A stretch of DNA of 64,000 bases. Source: Bog-473 sp963836605 (GTDB lineage Bacteria > Actinomycetota > Acidimicrobiia > Acidimicrobiales > RAAP-2). The stretch is taken from NCBI GenBank assembly GCA_963836605.1, contig CAWIKB010000015.1, positions 83,386 to 147,385 on the forward strand, read 5' to 3'. Below are positions 8,361 through 16,898 of this stretch, in pieces (within the stretch, counting starts at the first letter, position 1; each line of letters opens with the position of its first letter). The translations under genes and the position numbers were made by a program. Under the pieces are notes generated by a model that saw only the letters and a list, made by a program, of their open reading frames with translations, did no database searches and was not told the DNA's origin.

Positions 8361-10799
8361 ATGGGTCCACGAAACCGGGGTAGACAGTCGCCGATGGCCT
8401 CTGACGGCATATCCACGGAAGACAGGGCGACGACGCGGCCCCTCCCTTCCCAGCCGGCCCTGACCAATGCCCCGGCTCGGACCTCGACCATCAAGACGGC
8501 GCAGCTGCCGGAAGCCACGAGCTACCGGATCAAGCGATTTCTCCTCGGGCCTCCCCTGGTCAACGAAGAGCTGGGGGGGCAACGCCTGGGCAAGCCCACC
8601 GCGCTGGCCGTCCTCTCTTCCGACGTCATGTCCTCGTCGGCCTACGCCACCGAGGAAATTCTCCGCATCCTCATACCCATCGGCGGGCTCGTGGCCTTCT
8701 CCCTCGTCACGCCGATCACCGGGTGCATCTTGGCTGTACTGGCCCTCGTCACCATCGTCTACCGCGACGTCGTTCGCTCCTATCCCAAGGCAGGCGGCTC
8801 CTATGTGGTGAGTCGCGACAATTTCGGCCCCAACGTGGCCCAGGTCGCCGGTGCCGCCTTGCTGATCAGTTACACCATCACCGTGGCCGTGTCGGTGGCC
8901 GCCGGCGCGGACGCCATCATCTCGGCCATCCCGGCCGTGGGCCACGACGCGTTGCCGCTCTCGATCGCCTTTGTCGTCCTGCTGGCCTTCGGGAACCTAC
9001 GCGGCATCCGCGAAGCGGGGAAGGTCTTCGCGCTCCCCACGTACTTCTTCATCGCCAACATGTCCCTGCTGATCGTGTTGGGATTCGTCAAGGAGGCGAT
9101 GGGGACGTTGCACGACGCGCCCGTCACCAACCAATCCATGCCGCTCGGCCATGCCACCGGTGGGCTGATCCTCGGCGTGAGTGCCTTCTACCTCTTGCGC
9201 GCCTTCGCCAACGGAAGCTCGGCCATGACCGGAACCGAAGCGATCTCCAACGGGGTCAGTATCTTCCGGGATCCTCAGGCCAAGAACGCCCGAACCACCC
9301 TGGTGCTGATGAGCACCATCTTGGGCACCATGTTCCTCGGGGTGTCGTCGCTCGCCGCGCTCACCCACTCGGTCCCCTTTCTCTCCGGAACCCCCACCGT
9401 CATCTCAGAGATCGGCAAGTTGGTCTACGGCCCGAGCACCACCGGGCACTTCTTCTTCTATCTGCTCCAAGCGGCCACCGCGCTGATCTTGATCTTGGCC
9501 GCCAACACGAGTTTCACCGGCTTCCCGTTCCTGGTCAGCTTCGTGGCGGAGGACTCGTTCCTGCCGCGGAAGCTGACCGTGCGGGGACATCGACTGGTGT
9601 TCTCCAACGGCATCCTGCTTCTGGCCGGTGTCTCCATTGCCCTGCTTGCCGCCACCGATGCCAAGGTGTCGGCCCTCATTCCCATGTACGCCATCGGGGT
9701 CTTCACCGGCTTCACCCTGGCCGCCACCGGCATGGCCAAGCATCACCACACCCATCGGGAGCCCCACTGGAAAGCCCGCGTGGTGGTCAACAGCGTCGCG
9801 GCGGTGGTCTGTGCCGTGGTCGTGGTCGTCTTCGCCGTGGCCGAATTCACCCAGGGGGCCTGGGTCGTGGTGGTCGTGATGCCGGTGCTGATCTACGCCC
9901 TCATCCGCACCAACCGTCAGTACCGTGCCGAGGACACGGTCCTCGAGGAGGGGGCAGCGGTGCAAGCGTGCGAGGACCGCATTCTGCGCCGCCACGTCGT
10001 GGTGATCCTGATTGACCGGATCGACCTCGCCGCAGCCCGGGCCATCCAGTACGCGCGGACGCTCACGCCCGACGACCTGCGCGCCGTCCATTTCAACATC
10101 GACCATCTGCGGGCGGAAAACCTGATCGAGCGCTGGCAGCGAGTGGGACTCTCACAGCTGCCCCTCGATGTCATCGACTGTCCGGACCGTCGCCTGGGCC
10201 GGGCCGCGCTGGAACTCGCGGCCGAACTCGCCGACGGTGAGACCGAGGTCAGCATGCTGCTCCCCCGGCGGTCGTACGGCAAGGCGCTACGACGGATACT
10301 CCACGACCAGACGGCCGACTACATCGTCGATTTCGTCAGCCAGCTCTCCCATGTCAATGCCACGATCGTCCCCTTCCTGGTCGCCCCCGGGATCGAACGG
10401 CAGGAGGCCATCGTGTCCGCCCTCGGCCCCTCCGCCCGGCGGGAGGGGCGCCCGACGCGATCCGCATCGCCCGAACCCTCGACCATTCCCTTGCCCACCC
10501 TGGACGGGATGACGCCGATTTCGGCCCTGCAGTGGCGACGGTCCGCCCGGATTGCCGGCCGGGTCACCACCTTGCGGGTCCAGCCCTGGTCGGGGGTGCC
10601 CACGCTCGAGTGCGTGCTGTCGGACAGCAGCGGCGAAGCCATCACGCTGGTGTTCCTGGGTCGTCGGTCGATTCCGGGCGTTCGGAGCGGGACGCTCATG
10701 TCGGTCGAGGCCAGGGTGGGAAAGCATCATGGCCGCCTGGCCATGATCAATCCGCTCTACGAGATTCTCTCCGTCACCGAGCCAGGTGAGCCGGCATGA
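8361..10799 (+). CDS. APC superfamily permease (KimA/KUP-like) fused to a C-terminal OB-fold domain
   Basis: This 812-residue protein has a transporter core of about 12 helices (residues about 80-500) opening with LSSDVMSSSAYATEEIL, which is typical of the KimA/YdaO-type APC permeases that import potassium. Residues about 540-680 form a USP-like cytoplasmic domain (HVVVILIDRIDLAAARAI). Residues about 705-800 look like a small OB-fold of the mycobacterial Rv2694c type, which is normally a separate protein. In mycobacteria the permease (Rv2690c), TrkA proteins, that OB-fold protein and a TrmA methyltransferase are neighbours, so potassium is the likeliest substrate; an amino acid is the alternative. 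The start is uncertain (8361 or ATG at 8394). The stop overlaps the next gene. Confidence 0.8.
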   Translation: MGPRNRGRQSPMASDGISTEDRATTRPLPSQPALTNAPARTSTIKTAQLPEATSYRIKRFLLGPPLVNEELGGQRLGKPTALAVLSSDVMSSSAYATEEILRILIPIGGLVAFSLVTPITGCILAVLALVTIVYRDVVRSYPKAGGSYVVSRDNFGPNVAQVAGAALLISYTITVAVSVAAGADAIISAIPAVGHDALPLSIAFVVLLAFGNLRGIREAGKVFALPTYFFIANMSLLIVLGFVKEAMGTLHDAPVTNQSMPLGHATGGLILGVSAFYLLRAFANGSSAMTGTEAISNGVSIFRDPQAKNARTTLVLMSTILGTMFLGVSSLAALTHSVPFLSGTPTVISEIGKLVYGPSTTGHFFFYLLQAATALILILAANTSFTGFPFLVSFVAEDSFLPRKLTVRGHRLVFSNGILLLAGVSIALLAATDAKVSALIPMYAIGVFTGFTLAATGMAKHHHTHREPHWKARVVVNSVAAVVCAVVVVVFAVAEFTQGAWVVVVVMPVLIYALIRTNRQYRAEDTVLEEGAAVQACEDRILRRHVVVILIDRIDLAAARAIQYARTLTPDDLRAVHFNIDHLRAENLIERWQRVGLSQLPLDVIDCPDRRLGRAALELAAELADGETEVSMLLPRRSYGKALRRILHDQTADYIVDFVSQLSHVNATIVPFLVAPGIERQEAIVSALGPSARREGRPTRSASPEPSTIPLPTLDGMTPISALQWRRSARIAGRVTTLRVQPWSGVPTLECVLSDSSGEAITLVFLGRRSIPGVRSGTLMSVEARVGKHHGRLAMINPLYEILSVTEPGEPA

Positions 10800-11593
10800 C
10801 CCCGGCGATGCGCCACGGGCCGGGCCACGTGGGCATGCTCAACCGATGGCTCGAGCACCGGGTGGTGGTGTGGCTGGTGCCGGTGCTGGCCCCGATCGCG
10901 GCGGCGTTGCTCCTCATTCCCGGTCGGGGCCATCTCGATTCGGCTGACGACGCGCTGGTTCTCGTGGTCGTCACGGTCGCCGTCGCCTCCATGGGGAACC
11001 GGGCGGCTGCCGCGCTGTGTGCCCTCGTCTCGGCCGTCTCGTTCGACTTCTTCCTCACTGTCCCCTACCAGTCGTTTCGCATCAGCGGGAGCCGTGATCT
11101 GACCACGGAGATCCTCTTCCTGGTGGTCGGTCTGCTGGTCGGCGAATTGGCGGTCCGCGGCCAGCAACACCGTCGTGCCGCCGTCGAAGGACGCCATGAG
11201 ATTGGTCGCATGCACGACCTGGCGGAGCGGATCGCCGGTGGGGAGGAACCCGATTTCGTGTTGATGGCCGTGGCCACCGAGCTGCGCGAGTTGCTGTCGC
11301 TGCAGGACTGCCGCTTCGTGTGGGACCCGCCATCGGAAAAGGGGGCGCGGATCGACCCGGACGGTTCTGTGCACCTCAACCCCTTGCAATGGCCGACCGC
11401 GTCGGCCGGCCTCCCGACCCGTCAAGTCGAGCTCCCCGTGCGGGGGGCCGGCCGGAACCTGGGTACCTTCATCCTGACCCCGACGCCCGCCGTGCCCATC
11501 AGCCAGGAGCGGTGTGTCGTGGCGGTGGCGCTGGCCGATCAGCTGGGCACCATGCTCTCGGGAAACCGACCGGACGAGGGCCAGAGGAACTGA
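10796..11593 (+). CDS. DUF4118 (KdpD-like membrane sensor) protein
   Basis: This 265-residue protein has three or four membrane helices (about 23-120) of the DUF4118 type found in the KdpD potassium sensor kinase, including FDFFLTVPYQSFRI near residue 82. A cytoplasmic GAF-like part follows (about 140-255). No histidine kinase or HATPase domain is present, so it is not a complete sensor kinase. It overlaps the permease gene by 4 nt (ATGA), so the two are translationally coupled. An accessory or sensory partner of the potassium-type permease is the natural reading; this is inference. Confidence 0.75.
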   Translation: MTPAMRHGPGHVGMLNRWLEHRVVVWLVPVLAPIAAALLLIPGRGHLDSADDALVLVVVTVAVASMGNRAAAALCALVSAVSFDFFLTVPYQSFRISGSRDLTTEILFLVVGLLVGELAVRGQQHRRAAVEGRHEIGRMHDLAERIAGGEEPDFVLMAVATELRELLSLQDCRFVWDPPSEKGARIDPDGSVHLNPLQWPTASAGLPTRQVELPVRGAGRNLGTFILTPTPAVPISQERCVVAVALADQLGTMLSGNRPDEGQRN

Positions 11594-11619
11594 ACGCGGC
11601 CTGTACCGAACAGCCGGCG

Positions 11620-11636
11620 GGCGGCGCGTGGCCGCC
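11620..11636 (+). terminator. GC hairpin after the permease/DUF4118 operon
   Basis: GGCGGC and GCCGCC form a perfect 6-bp stem with a 5-nt loop, 27 bp after the DUF4118 stop codon and before the convergent regulator gene. There is no T-run, so termination is only suggested by position. Confidence 0.3.
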
Positions 11637-11666
11637 TGTGGGCCGGTGGCCACCTCTGACGGCCGG

Positions 11667-12035
11667 CTAGGCCGAAGTCCCGTCCGTGATCATGTCGTGA
11701 CGACGGGTCGGTAACGCCCCTGGTATGGCATCGGTATCGCTCAGGAGCTGGAGGACCTCGCCGATGGCCTGCCGGCGCCCGGTGGGCTCCCGCAGGGGGA
11801 GGTGGGCCTGTATCCGGTAACGGTTGCGGCGGCCGTCCTTGATCTTGACCACATACCCGGCCTCCGTGAGGTCGGTCACGATCCCGTGGGCGCGCCGTTC
11901 CGTGATGTTGAGAAACACGGCAATGTCCCGAAGGCGCATCTCGGGATCCTGGGCGATACAGAGCAGCGCACGCCCATGGTTCGTCAGGAAGTTCCAGTTC
12001 CCCACTTCGCCCAGCCTAGGACGTTTCTCGACCAT
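11667..12035 (-). CDS. Winged-helix (MarR/ArsR-like) transcriptional regulator
   Basis: This is a 122-residue DNA-binding protein. Residues about 12-75 form a winged helix: NHGRALLCIAQDPEMRLRDI, then recognition helix ITERRAHGIVTDL and a wing KDGRRNRYRI. This composition is common in small actinobacterial regulators with no known ligand. A longer reading frame begins at 12137, but that would run through the phoU stop codon; the ATG at 12033-12035 gives a normal N-terminus, so I chose it. It lies 43 bp downstream of phoU on the same strand and may be co-transcribed. Confidence 0.75.
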   Translation of the reverse strand: MVEKRPRLGEVGNWNFLTNHGRALLCIAQDPEMRLRDIAVFLNITERRAHGIVTDLTEAGYVVKIKDGRRNRYRIQAHLPLREPTGRRQAIGEVLQLLSDTDAIPGALPTRRHDMITDGTSA

Positions 12036-12078
12036 TTCCTCAGCGACGAGGGCCAAGGGCTCCCGCGGCCCCACCCTC

Positions 12079-12702
12079 CTACGAGTCGGGACCGTGCAAC
12101 ATCTCGATTCGGCGAGCCAGGTTGACGGCGTGATCACCGAGGCGTTCGTAGAAGCGAGCCAAGAGGGTGACCTGGGCGCCGATGGCGGTGGGCATCGTCT
12201 CCGCCGCGATCTCCCCCGTCAGCCGTTGGTGGAGAATGTCCATCTCCTCGTCGTCTTCGGCCAGCGACCCGGCCCGGTCCGACCGATCGACATAGGCGTC
12301 CGCGGCGTCACGCCACATCTCGAGGGCAACTTCGGACATCCGCTGCACGATGCCCCGGCTGAGTGAGCTCATCTCGGTACCGAGGTTGGTGACCGCCCGC
12401 TGGGCAATGTGCTCGGCCAGGTCGCCGCTGCGCTCCAACTCGGGCAGGATGAGGAGCACCCCCACCAGATGCCGCAAGGTAGGGCTCGGGGTCCCCTCGC
12501 TCTCGAGCTGGCGCCACACCAACAGCTCCACTTCAGCGGTGAGGTCGTCCACCGATTGGTCACCTTCGACGACGGACAGCCCGGTGGCGGCATCGTTGCT
12601 CAAGAGAGCTTCGGTTGCTCCGGCCAAGGCCTCGGAGACCAGAGCGAAGAGCTGGGTCACCCGGATCTCGATGAGCTCGAACTCCGAGGGGCTGGGGTTC
12701 AT
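12079..12702 (-). CDS. phoU: Phosphate signalling complex protein PhoU
   Basis: PhoU links phosphate transport to PhoR/PhoB-type signalling. The 207-residue protein shows two PhoU-type three-helix bundles with the repeated motif (E/D)LERSGDLAEHIA near residue 90 and YERLGDHAVNLARR near residue 185, which carry the conserved acidic and histidine residues used for metal binding. The start is taken at the ATG 12700-12702; the frame extends further to a TTG that is less likely. No pst transporter or phoPR genes are nearby, so this is an isolated phoU. Confidence 0.9.
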   Translation of the reverse strand: MNPSPSEFELIEIRVTQLFALVSEALAGATEALLSNDAATGLSVVEGDQSVDDLTAEVELLVWRQLESEGTPSPTLRHLVGVLLILPELERSGDLAEHIAQRAVTNLGTEMSSLSRGIVQRMSEVALEMWRDAADAYVDRSDRAGSLAEDDEEMDILHQRLTGEIAAETMPTAIGAQVTLLARFYERLGDHAVNLARRIEMLHGPDS

Positions 12703-12992
12703 GGCCACGTAGGCTAGCTGGGAAGATAACGAAGAATTCGCGTGTTTTTCGCGCAACGTTCACCTTTGGGTACCGCCGGAGCGTGGTTTCTCGGGCATCG
12801 GCGCCTTCAGCTCATCGGCTTCTCGGTCATGGCCATGTGCTTCGTGACGTTGGCCATCCCCAGCCAGCCGGGCGCACACTGGAAGACGTGGCCGCGGACA
12901 GAGTCGAGGCCGTACCGTTTCCGGTAATCCCGGCGAGCCCAGTCCCGAGCCAACCCGGCTCGGAGCTCCCCACCGGTCAGAGGCACCGGCCG

Positions 12993-13880
12993 CTACCCGG
13001 CCAGAGCGGCGTCGATGAACTGGGCGGCCCGGGTCCACGCCGCTCTCGCCTCGGGCACACCCATGGTGGCCAGACCGTGCCAGCCGTGCACCATGCCCGG
13101 CCAGGACTCGAGCGTCACCGCCACGCCGGCACGGGCCGCCGCCGTGGCCAGCCGGAGCGTGCCTTCGCGGACGGTGTCGTGCTGGGCCAGGGGCAGATAG
13201 AGAGGCGGGAGACCACCGAGCTCCCCGTAGGCCGGGGAGACCGAGGGATCATCGAGGGACCGCACACCGGCGGTGTAGTCACGGCCGCGATTGCGCACCC
13301 ACGCCGCGGTCAGGAAGGGATCCGGTGCGCCGTCGCCCGGCTCGGCCACCGAGAGGTCGAACCACCCCGAGATCGACACGAAGCAGGCGGGCATGGGCAG
13401 CCCGAGGTCGCGGGCGGAGAGCAATGTGCTCAAGGCCAGGCCTCCCCCGCATGAATCGCCCATGACCACCAGGCGGCGCGGGTCCACCCCTCTCTCGAGC
13501 AGTCCTCGGTAGGCCTCGAGGCAGTCGTCGTGCGCGGCCGGGTACGGGTGCTCAGGGGCCAGGCGATAGTCGGGCAGCACGACCCGGAGTCCCAATTGCT
13601 CGACCAGCATGGCCCCATAGAAATGGTACGAATCGAGCGGGCAGGCGACGAAGCCACCGCCGTGACAATGAAAGGCCACGCCGTCGACCCGCGGCCGGGC
13701 AGCGTCGTACCAGGCGGCGCGTACGCCCCGGAGCGCCGTCTCGGTGACCGTGATGTGCGGCGGCACGGGGTGACCGTGGAACGGTCCGAGCATGGCGCGA
13801 GCGGCCCGGTAGTCAGCCTCGGGATCGGCGAAGTCCGCGGGGACGAGGGCGAGTAGGTCGCTGAGCTCCTGGCTCGGCAT
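12993..13880 (-). CDS. Alpha/beta hydrolase, HSL (hormone-sensitive lipase) family esterase
   Basis: This 295-residue esterase has the HSL-family oxyanion motif HGGGF near residue 73, the nucleophile elbow GDSCGG with the catalytic Ser near residue 143, an acid residue probably in AQHDTVREG, and the catalytic His in MVHGWH near residue 265. It is the last gene of a three-gene operon with an SDR and a Baeyer-Villiger monooxygenase, 6 bp after the latter. Hydrolysis of the ester or lactone made by the monooxygenase is the likely role, by context. Confidence 0.9.
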   Translation of the reverse strand: MPSQELSDLLALVPADFADPEADYRAARAMLGPFHGHPVPPHITVTETALRGVRAAWYDAARPRVDGVAFHCHGGGFVACPLDSYHFYGAMLVEQLGLRVVLPDYRLAPEHPYPAAHDDCLEAYRGLLERGVDPRRLVVMGDSCGGGLALSTLLSARDLGLPMPACFVSISGWFDLSVAEPGDGAPDPFLTAAWVRNRGRDYTAGVRSLDDPSVSPAYGELGGLPPLYLPLAQHDTVREGTLRLATAAARAGVAVTLESWPGMVHGWHGLATMGVPEARAAWTRAAQFIDAALAG

Positions 13881-13886
13881 GACGGC

Positions 13887-15809
13887 CTACCTCAACTCGT
13901 AGTCCGCCAACGTGGGCTGGCTGGTGCGTCGCCAGTAGTCGAGGAGATCGAAGGGCCAGTTCTGCGTGACCCGACCGCGCGCATTGCGGTACCAGCTCGG
14001 TACGTCGGCGACACCCCAGACCATCTGCTTGTTCCCGGCTTCGATCTCCGCGTTGTAGGTGTCATACACCTCGGGGCGGCAGCTCATGGTGCGGTGGCCA
14101 CCTTGGAGCAGCAGCCCCAGCGATTCGACGATGTAGCGCACCTGGCACTCCACCATCACGATGATGCTGCCGTTGATCACCAGGTTGGTGTTGGGCCCGT
14201 ACAACATGAAGAAGTTGGGGAAGGTCGGCACCGTGACACCGAGGTAGGCCTGCGCATCGCCGCACCAGTGCTGGTTGAGATCGAGACCGTCGCGGCCGAA
14301 GAGGCGCATCGGCGTCAGGAACCTCGAGGCGGTGAAACCGGTGGCGTAGATCACCACGTCGGCCGGGCGATGCCGACCGTCGGTGGTGCGGATCCCCGTG
14401 TCGGTGACCTCGTCGATGGTCTCGGTCACGAACTCCACGTGGTCCCGCTGCAGGGTCTCGGCCCAGATCCCGTCGTCGCGGAGGGCGCGCTTGGCGAAGG
14501 GTGGGAAGCGCGGCAGCATCTTGGCGTAGAGCTCGTCGTCGGGGACCTGTGCTCGCAGCATCTCCGCCAACATGGTTCGTACCAGGTCATTGCCGGCGCT
14601 CACCGAGAGGCCGTGCTCGGGCCAATCGGGATCGACCTTCGCCGCCGGCAGGAGGGCTTCATGCAGGATCCAGAATTGCCAGAGGCGGTCCCACCGGCCA
14701 TAGGTCGGAAGGAGCCTGAGCAGGGAGTGATAGGCCGGCGGAAACGGGTCCCGGTAGTTCTCGGTGGTCAGGAGCCACGGCGGCGTCCGTTGGTACAGAT
14801 CGACGTGCGCCGCTTCCTCGGCCACCAACGGGACGAACTGCGCCGCGCTGGCTCCCGTCCCGATCACGGCCACGCGTTTGCCCCGCAACGGTACGGAGTG
14901 GTCCCACTGGGCGGAGTGGAATGAGGGACCGCCGAAGCGCTCCCGCCCCTCGATGGCGGGAAACGAGGGCCGGTTGAGTTGGCCCACCGCGCTCACCAAC
15001 GCGTCGAAGCGCTCCGTGACCGTCGAACCGTCGGGCTGCCGGACGACGACCTCCCATTGCTCGTCCCGTTGTTCGTCCTGAGCGAGGAATCGGGCCTCGG
15101 TCACCTCGGTCGAGAAACGAACCTCCGAGGAGAGGCCACAATCATCGGCCACTCTCTGCAAATAGGCCAGGAGATCGGGCTGGGCCGAAAAACGGCCGAC
15201 CCAGGCGTCCGTCTGGGCAAACGAGAGGCTGTAGAGATTGTTCGGCACGTCGACCCGGCACCCGGGATAGACGTTCTCGAACCAGGTGCCCCCGACAACG
15301 TCGTTCTTCTCGAAGATGGTGACCGCAACACCGGCCTGCCGCAGCCGATAGGCCGCCGCCAGGCCCGAGAAACCGGCCCCGATCACCGCACACGTGAAGG
15401 GCCGGGATGGGGCCACGTCAGCCACACTCCAGCTCGGGGCCCGGGGATCGGTGCCCACCAGGGCCAGTTCCTCGTTGAGGAAATCAGCCCACGTCTCGGT
15501 CGAGGACGGGCCGACCATGAAATCGAAGAGCCGATGCAGGTGCTCGGGCTCGAGCAGGGGAGCCGGTCCGGTTGGCACGGCGTGGCGCGCCAGCGTGTGG
15601 GCGGCCAGCGCCCGGGCCTCGTCCTCCCGCTCCGGCCCCAAACCCCGCCCGGGCACCAGCAACTGCGACTGGTCGGGCGCCAGATCGTCCCGCAGCAGGC
15701 TGAAATCCCCCGTCAGGTGGGCCACGGCGCACAGCAGAGGGTGCACGTCGGCCGTCGCCACGATCTCGCGCAATTCCTCCTCGGTCGGCGTCGGGCGCCC
15801 CTGTTCCAC
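13887..15809 (-). CDS. Baeyer-Villiger flavin monooxygenase (long form)
   Basis: This 640-residue enzyme should insert oxygen beside a ketone using FAD, NADPH and O2, giving an ester or lactone. The FAD-binding Rossmann motif GAGFSGLAAAYRL lies near residue 137, the typical GGTWFENVYPGCRVD follows, then the BVMO fingerprint FGGPSFHSAQWDHS near residue 292 and the NADPH-binding GTGASAAQF near residue 317. An N-terminal extension of about 130 residues places it with the larger BVMOs. It sits 13 bp after the SDR gene and 6 bp before the esterase gene. The substrate (alicyclic ketone, steroid or similar) cannot be told. Confidence 0.92.
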   Translation of the reverse strand: MEQGRPTPTEEELREIVATADVHPLLCAVAHLTGDFSLLRDDLAPDQSQLLVPGRGLGPEREDEARALAAHTLARHAVPTGPAPLLEPEHLHRLFDFMVGPSSTETWADFLNEELALVGTDPRAPSWSVADVAPSRPFTCAVIGAGFSGLAAAYRLRQAGVAVTIFEKNDVVGGTWFENVYPGCRVDVPNNLYSLSFAQTDAWVGRFSAQPDLLAYLQRVADDCGLSSEVRFSTEVTEARFLAQDEQRDEQWEVVVRQPDGSTVTERFDALVSAVGQLNRPSFPAIEGRERFGGPSFHSAQWDHSVPLRGKRVAVIGTGASAAQFVPLVAEEAAHVDLYQRTPPWLLTTENYRDPFPPAYHSLLRLLPTYGRWDRLWQFWILHEALLPAAKVDPDWPEHGLSVSAGNDLVRTMLAEMLRAQVPDDELYAKMLPRFPPFAKRALRDDGIWAETLQRDHVEFVTETIDEVTDTGIRTTDGRHRPADVVIYATGFTASRFLTPMRLFGRDGLDLNQHWCGDAQAYLGVTVPTFPNFFMLYGPNTNLVINGSIIVMVECQVRYIVESLGLLLQGGHRTMSCRPEVYDTYNAEIEAGNKQMVWGVADVPSWYRNARGRVTQNWPFDLLDYWRRTSQPTLADYELR

Positions 15810-15822
15810 GTGGTGGACCAGA

Positions 15823-16725
15823 TCAGTCCTGCATGGCTTTTACCAGGGCCGTCATCTGACTGTTGACCTCGACCGTGCGGGGCAGTGCGTCCATGGCCGA
15901 GGCCAACGACTCCGCCGTCCAGCGGTCATCGGTCGTCACCTCTTCGGAGATGGACCAGCCCGCGTAGATGCCCACCGAACCGCCGTACACGCTGAAGACC
16001 TGTCCGTTGAAGGGACAGGTGGCCGAAGCCAGTACGGCCACCAGGGGAGAGATGTTCTCGGGGTCGAAGACATGCTTGCCCATGGCGTCGCCCATCCCCG
16101 GAGTCTGCAGGGTCAGCCTGGTTCGGGCCACCGGCGCGATGCAGTTGGCGCGAACGCCGTAGCGATTGAGCTCCATCCCGTTCACCACCGTCATGGCGGC
16201 GATGCCGGCCTTGGCCGCCGAGTAGTTGGTCTGGCCCACGTTGCCGTGCAACCCCGCTCCAGAACTCGTGTTGACGATGGCCCGATCGACGATGTCGCCC
16301 GTCTTGGCCCGCTCCCGCCACACTTCGGCCGCGTGACGGGTGACGTTGAAGGTGCCCTTCAGGTGGACGGAGATCACGTCGTCGAACTCCTGCTCACTCA
16401 TCGACACGAGCATCCGGTCGCGCAGGATGCCCGCGTTGTTCACGACCACGTGCAGGTCACCGAAGGTGGCCACCGCCAGGTCGACCATGGCCTTGGCCCC
16501 CTCGAATGAGGTCACGCTGTCGGTGCTGGCCACGGCCTGACCGCCGGCCGCGGTGATCTCGTCCGCCACGGACTGGGCGGCCGAGACATCGGCTCCGGAA
16601 CCATCGATGGCGCCGCCGAGATCGTTGACCACGACCTTGGCGCCGAGCGAAGCGAACAGAAGGGCGTGCTCGCGGCCGATGCCACGCCCACCCCCGGTGA
16701 TGATGGCCACCCTGTCCTGGAGCAT
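15823..16725 (-). CDS. SDR family NAD(P)-dependent dehydrogenase (MFE-2-like)
   Basis: This 300-residue short-chain dehydrogenase has the cofactor motif GGGRGIG near residue 11, NNAG near residue 95, and the catalytic Ser and YxxxK (NYSAAKAG) near residues 154-171. The sequence most resembles the 3-hydroxyacyl-CoA dehydrogenase part of MFE-2 and related mycobacterial enzymes, including VVVNDLGG after the first strand. It heads the SDR-BVMO-esterase operon, so oxidation of an alcohol to the ketone used by the monooxygenase fits. Two TGCGTCAACG/TACGTCAACG-like boxes lie upstream at about 16785-16825 and could be an operator. Confidence 0.9.
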   Translation of the reverse strand: MLQDRVAIITGGGRGIGREHALLFASLGAKVVVNDLGGAIDGSGADVSAAQSVADEITAAGGQAVASTDSVTSFEGAKAMVDLAVATFGDLHVVVNNAGILRDRMLVSMSEQEFDDVISVHLKGTFNVTRHAAEVWRERAKTGDIVDRAIVNTSSGAGLHGNVGQTNYSAAKAGIAAMTVVNGMELNRYGVRANCIAPVARTRLTLQTPGMGDAMGKHVFDPENISPLVAVLASATCPFNGQVFSVYGGSVGIYAGWSISEEVTTDDRWTAESLASAMDALPRTVEVNSQMTALVKAMQD

Positions 16726-16898
16726 GAGGCTGCGGTCCTTTCGCTCAATGGTCCCGACGGCAGAGCAATCGAGGCCGAAATGGTTTTACGTCAACGGACG
16801 CCCGGTCGACTCTTGCGTCAACGTCACCGCGCCCGGTGAGCATAGATCGATGACACCGGGCCCACCGTGAGGGGCTCAGGTCCCCTGAACGGGTCACC

